A stretch of 51,526 nucleotides of DNA. It comes from Lachnospiraceae bacterium. GTDB taxonomy: Bacteria > Bacillota > Clostridia > Lachnospirales > Lachnospiraceae. Positions within the stretch are counted from its first letter, which is position 1; every line of letters begins with the position of its first letter. Location of the stretch: contig JAHAYJ010000105.1 of the NCBI GenBank assembly GCA_018384375.1, positions 1-51,526 on the forward strand, given 5' to 3'. The notes below the pieces were generated by a model. It was not told where the DNA came from. It saw nothing but the letters and a program-made list of their open reading frames with translations, and ran no database searches. Shown here in pieces: positions 49,669-51,526 of the stretch. A program made the translations under genes and the position numbers.

Positions 49669-50793
49669 ATGAACACAAACGATCTTAATTACGTCCAGAA
49701 TCACATCGATTACAGATTCAAGAATCTGGATCTGCTGCAACAGGCATTTATTCGGAGGTCGTATTCCGAAGAACATGGCGGCGGGGACAACGAAGTATTA
49801 GAGTTTATCGGAGATAAGGCATTAGACCTTATGGTTGTAAAGTTCCTGTCCGATAAATATGGCTATTTTGACCATGAGGATGAAGAGGATAACAATGGCT
49901 TCTACACTTTAATTCCTGGAGCTGAAGCGAGCTGTGACGATGATTCCGAAGATTATCCTAACTATTATTATAATGAGTACGATGAAGGTGAACTGACTGA
50001 ATTTAAGGCACAGCTGGTTCAGAAGAAAACTCTTGCTGATCGCATAGATTATCTAGGGTTTGCAGAGTTTCTTACAATGAATAAAAGCGATGAAGAAGCA
50101 GAGGTATATAATAGAGCTTCCGTTAAAGAAGATCTTTTTGAAGCCATAATTGGTGCCGTAGTATTAGATTGCAACTGGGACATGAAAGTGGTTGAACATG
50201 TTGTAGAGTATATGCTGGAGCCGGAGGTTGAACTCGACAATGACGATGACGGGGCTTTCAACTATATAGGTGCACTGCAAGACTGGGCACTTTCGAAAGA
50301 AGGGGAATTACCTTTATATCATGTAGAACCATATAACACTGCCTGGATGTATATGGGAAACTACATAAGAGGTAACTCGAGACCGTTAAATGTTCCGACA
50401 CCGAAGTATCAGTGCAAGATTAAGTTGCCGGGAATAGATGAGGTTTTCCTGGACTTTGGAGATTCACAAGGCGAGGCTAGAATGCTGACGGCCAAGACTG
50501 CATTGGATTATATTGAAAAACATGGATTAGAGTTTTCTATCAGGGATGAGATCGAAGATCCCAATTATGATGACTCTATAAACCAGCTGGAAACACTTGC
50601 CAGAAGAGGATATTTTTCAATTCCAAAGTATCAGTTTGAAGAGACTCATGATGAAAACGGCAATCCAATTTGGGATTGTGAATGCAGCATAGAAGAGATA
50701 GGAGTAGTTACTCACGGTGAATCTTCGTCTAAGAAAAATGCGAAGAAGCAAGCGGCATTTGATATGCTGACTCACGTTTTGGAGGAGGAATAA
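49669..50793 (+). CDS. RNase III-domain protein with two C-terminal dsRNA-binding domains
   Basis: A 374-residue protein. Residues 8-185 form an RNase III domain: RFKNLDLLQQAFIRRSYSEE, the signature NEVLEFIGDKALDL (E45 and D49 match the metal-binding acids), EGELTEFKAQLVQKKTLAD, and EDLFEAIIGAVVLD (D155 and E158 match the other two catalytic acids), so double-strand cleavage is possible. An acidic insert (about 67-106, many Asp/Glu) separates these blocks. Two dsRNA-binding domains follow: about 198-285 (divergent) and about 302-372 (ending SSSKKNAKKQAAFDML, a canonical dsRBD end). Housekeeping bacterial RNase III has one such domain and about 230 residues. The element context (ParA, ParB) and absence of smc or ftsY neighbours argue that this is an accessory enzyme. 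TAGGAGG precedes the ATG. Confidence 0.85.
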   Translation: MNTNDLNYVQNHIDYRFKNLDLLQQAFIRRSYSEEHGGGDNEVLEFIGDKALDLMVVKFLSDKYGYFDHEDEEDNNGFYTLIPGAEASCDDDSEDYPNYYYNEYDEGELTEFKAQLVQKKTLADRIDYLGFAEFLTMNKSDEEAEVYNRASVKEDLFEAIIGAVVLDCNWDMKVVEHVVEYMLEPEVELDNDDDGAFNYIGALQDWALSKEGELPLYHVEPYNTAWMYMGNYIRGNSRPLNVPTPKYQCKIKLPGIDEVFLDFGDSQGEARMLTAKTALDYIEKHGLEFSIRDEIEDPNYDDSINQLETLARRGYFSIPKYQFEETHDENGNPIWDCECSIEEIGVVTHGESSSKKNAKKQAAFDMLTHVLEEE

Positions 50794-50796
50794 GCC

Positions 50797-50973
50797 ATGG
50801 CGAAATATGCATTCAATTATGATTCCGGTGAGTATGAGTATATAGAAAGAGACGGCTTTAGTATTGATCGTGGTGAATACGTCTATAACTGGGACGACAG
50901 CGAGTATCGTCGCGAGGAAGAAGAGGAAGAGGAACGTCGGCGAGAAGAACGAAGAATGTGGGAGGATGATTGA
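50797..50973 (+). CDS. Small charged protein, 58 residues
   Basis: A 58-residue protein beginning MAKYAFNYDSGEYEYIERDG and ending in a Glu/Arg block (REEEEEEERRREERRMWEDD). The first half is rich in Tyr, Asp and Gly with a repeated (S/R)GEY pattern; the second half should be a charged helix. GGAGGAGG lies nine bases before the ATG, within the end of the RNase III-like gene, and its stop overlaps the next start as TGATG. The tight coupling suggests that it is made with the RNase III-like protein. No family is recognised. Confidence 0.65.
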   Translation: MAKYAFNYDSGEYEYIERDGFSIDRGEYVYNWDDSEYRREEEEEEERRREERRMWEDD

Positions 50974-51526
50974 TGGAGAGCAAAGACATAGAAACAATTG
51001 ATGAACTGTTTCGATGGAGACTCAGCGCAAACGAATGCCAAGCGTTAAAAGTAAATCCCATCAGTGAACTTTCTGTGGAAAAGAAAAACAAAAAGGCTAC
51101 GGATAAATTGGGCTGGAACGTAGAAACAGATGTACTGTACTCCTTTTTGCTCACATATAAACTTGGATTAGAAATAATTAATGAAACCAGGGTTGCTGAA
51201 ATAAAGAAAGATATATTACGAGAGAAGGGAATTCCCCGTTTGAACAATAATAGCCCGATGTTTTTATATCGATGCAGCAAGGATCCAGCGTTTACGAAAT
51301 TAAACGAATCTGATGAATACAAGGAGTTTATTAGTCTGTATTTTTCATTGGGTAATGTAATTCCTATCTGGCCCGGAGGAAATGAAGCAAGAGGGAAAAA
51401 GGGAATATATGATATACCAGAAATTTTCTTTCAAACATACAGATATTGGACGGAAGCTTTGATAACGAAATATCCCAACTCTTGTATGGATAATATCTTA
51501 AATGATAGTTTTTTTGTGTGTAGGAA
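50973..51526 (+). CDS. Unknown protein, N-terminal 184 residues (cut by window end)
   Basis: The ATG at 50973 overlaps the stop of the 58-residue protein (TGATG), with GGAGG eight bases upstream. The open frame runs to the window end: MESKDIETIDELFRWRLSAN, a mixed helical region, LYSFLLTYKLGLEIINE, and a segment NVIPIWPGGNEARGKKG followed by DIPEIFFQTYRYWTEAL. No membrane helix or catalytic motif is recognised. The NVIPIWPGGN pattern recalls uncharacterised proteins of accessory regions, but I cannot name a family. The three genes from 49669 probably form one operon. Confidence 0.65.
   Translation, partial: MESKDIETIDELFRWRLSANECQALKVNPISELSVEKKNKKATDKLGWNVETDVLYSFLLTYKLGLEIINETRVAEIKKDILREKGIPRLNNNSPMFLYRCSKDPAFTKLNESDEYKEFISLYFSLGNVIPIWPGGNEARGKKGIYDIPEIFFQTYRYWTEALITKYPNSCMDNILNDSFFVCR

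Noticed and set aside
49669-50793. Housekeeping rnc
   Set aside because: Two dsRNA-binding regions, an acidic insert, greater length and the ParA/ParB context do not fit the normal chromosomal gene.

Overview
The window looks like a chromosomal segment of a low-to-mid GC, Gram-positive, spore-forming Clostridia member, most likely a Lachnospiraceae relative. This rests on the gene set (LysM-GH18 and SleB-type cortex hydrolases, S-box control of metK, LytTR plus DUF3021 pair, RelQ-type alarmone synthetase, HD-GYP and GGDEF proteins), strong AGGAGG ribosome sites, sigma-A promoters with 17-bp spacers and intrinsic terminators. No species is claimed. No rRNA, tRNA, CRISPR array or intact insertion sequence was seen.

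Layout. 1-4.0 kb: tail of a membrane protein, a PseB-type UDP-GlcNAc 4,6-dehydratase, an M19 dipeptidase, then on the minus strand a small membrane protein and a LysM-GH18 hydrolase. 4.1-8.9 kb (minus): a complete branched-chain amino acid ABC transporter in the order livJ-livH-livM-livG-livF, with a strong stem-loop after the binding-protein gene. 9.0-13.3 kb: a cytidylate-kinase-like protein divergent from a PAS-GGDEF protein, a UDP-sugar pyrophosphorylase and galE. 13.4-18.9 kb: hemolysin III-like protein, relQ-type synthetase, coiled-coil membrane protein, flavin reductase-like protein, XRE-cupin regulator and a Y-family polymerase. 19.0-25.1 kb: LysM-G5-M23 hydrolase, murA, an HD-GYP phosphodiesterase and metK behind a SAM-I riboswitch. 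25.2-31.1 kb: two export cassettes, a TetR-controlled ABC exporter with two matching operators and an ABC-2 exporter followed by LytTR and DUF3021 genes. 31.2-46.5 kb: housekeeping genes dnaE, pfkA, trmH-like, proC, sleB-like, nfeD, SPFH protein, argF, coaX, dusB, greA and lysS.

From about 46.8 kb to the end the content changes to that of an integrated or plasmid-like element: two tandem DUF6462-like small proteins, ParA, ParB, a small membrane protein, and then a gene for an RNase III domain followed by two double-stranded-RNA-binding domains, a 58-residue charged protein and an unknown gene cut by the window end. No integrase or relaxase lies in view, so element type and ends are unknown.

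The most unusual non-coding signal is a set of small hairpins with GAA (or GGA) triloops and variable stems, concentrated in three 5' leaders (relQ-type gene, murA, metK). Two of these leaders share a 24-base cassette (23/24 identical) just after an extended -10 promoter; the murA leader carries a 34-bp tandem array, and the metK leader carries two identical 33-bp units inside nested palindromes. Other points worth following are the RNase III-dsRBD-dsRBD gene, paired TetR operators, a promoter-terminator pair that could make a roughly 60-nt RNA, and a palindromic hairpin at the 5' end of the cytidylate-kinase-like mRNA.
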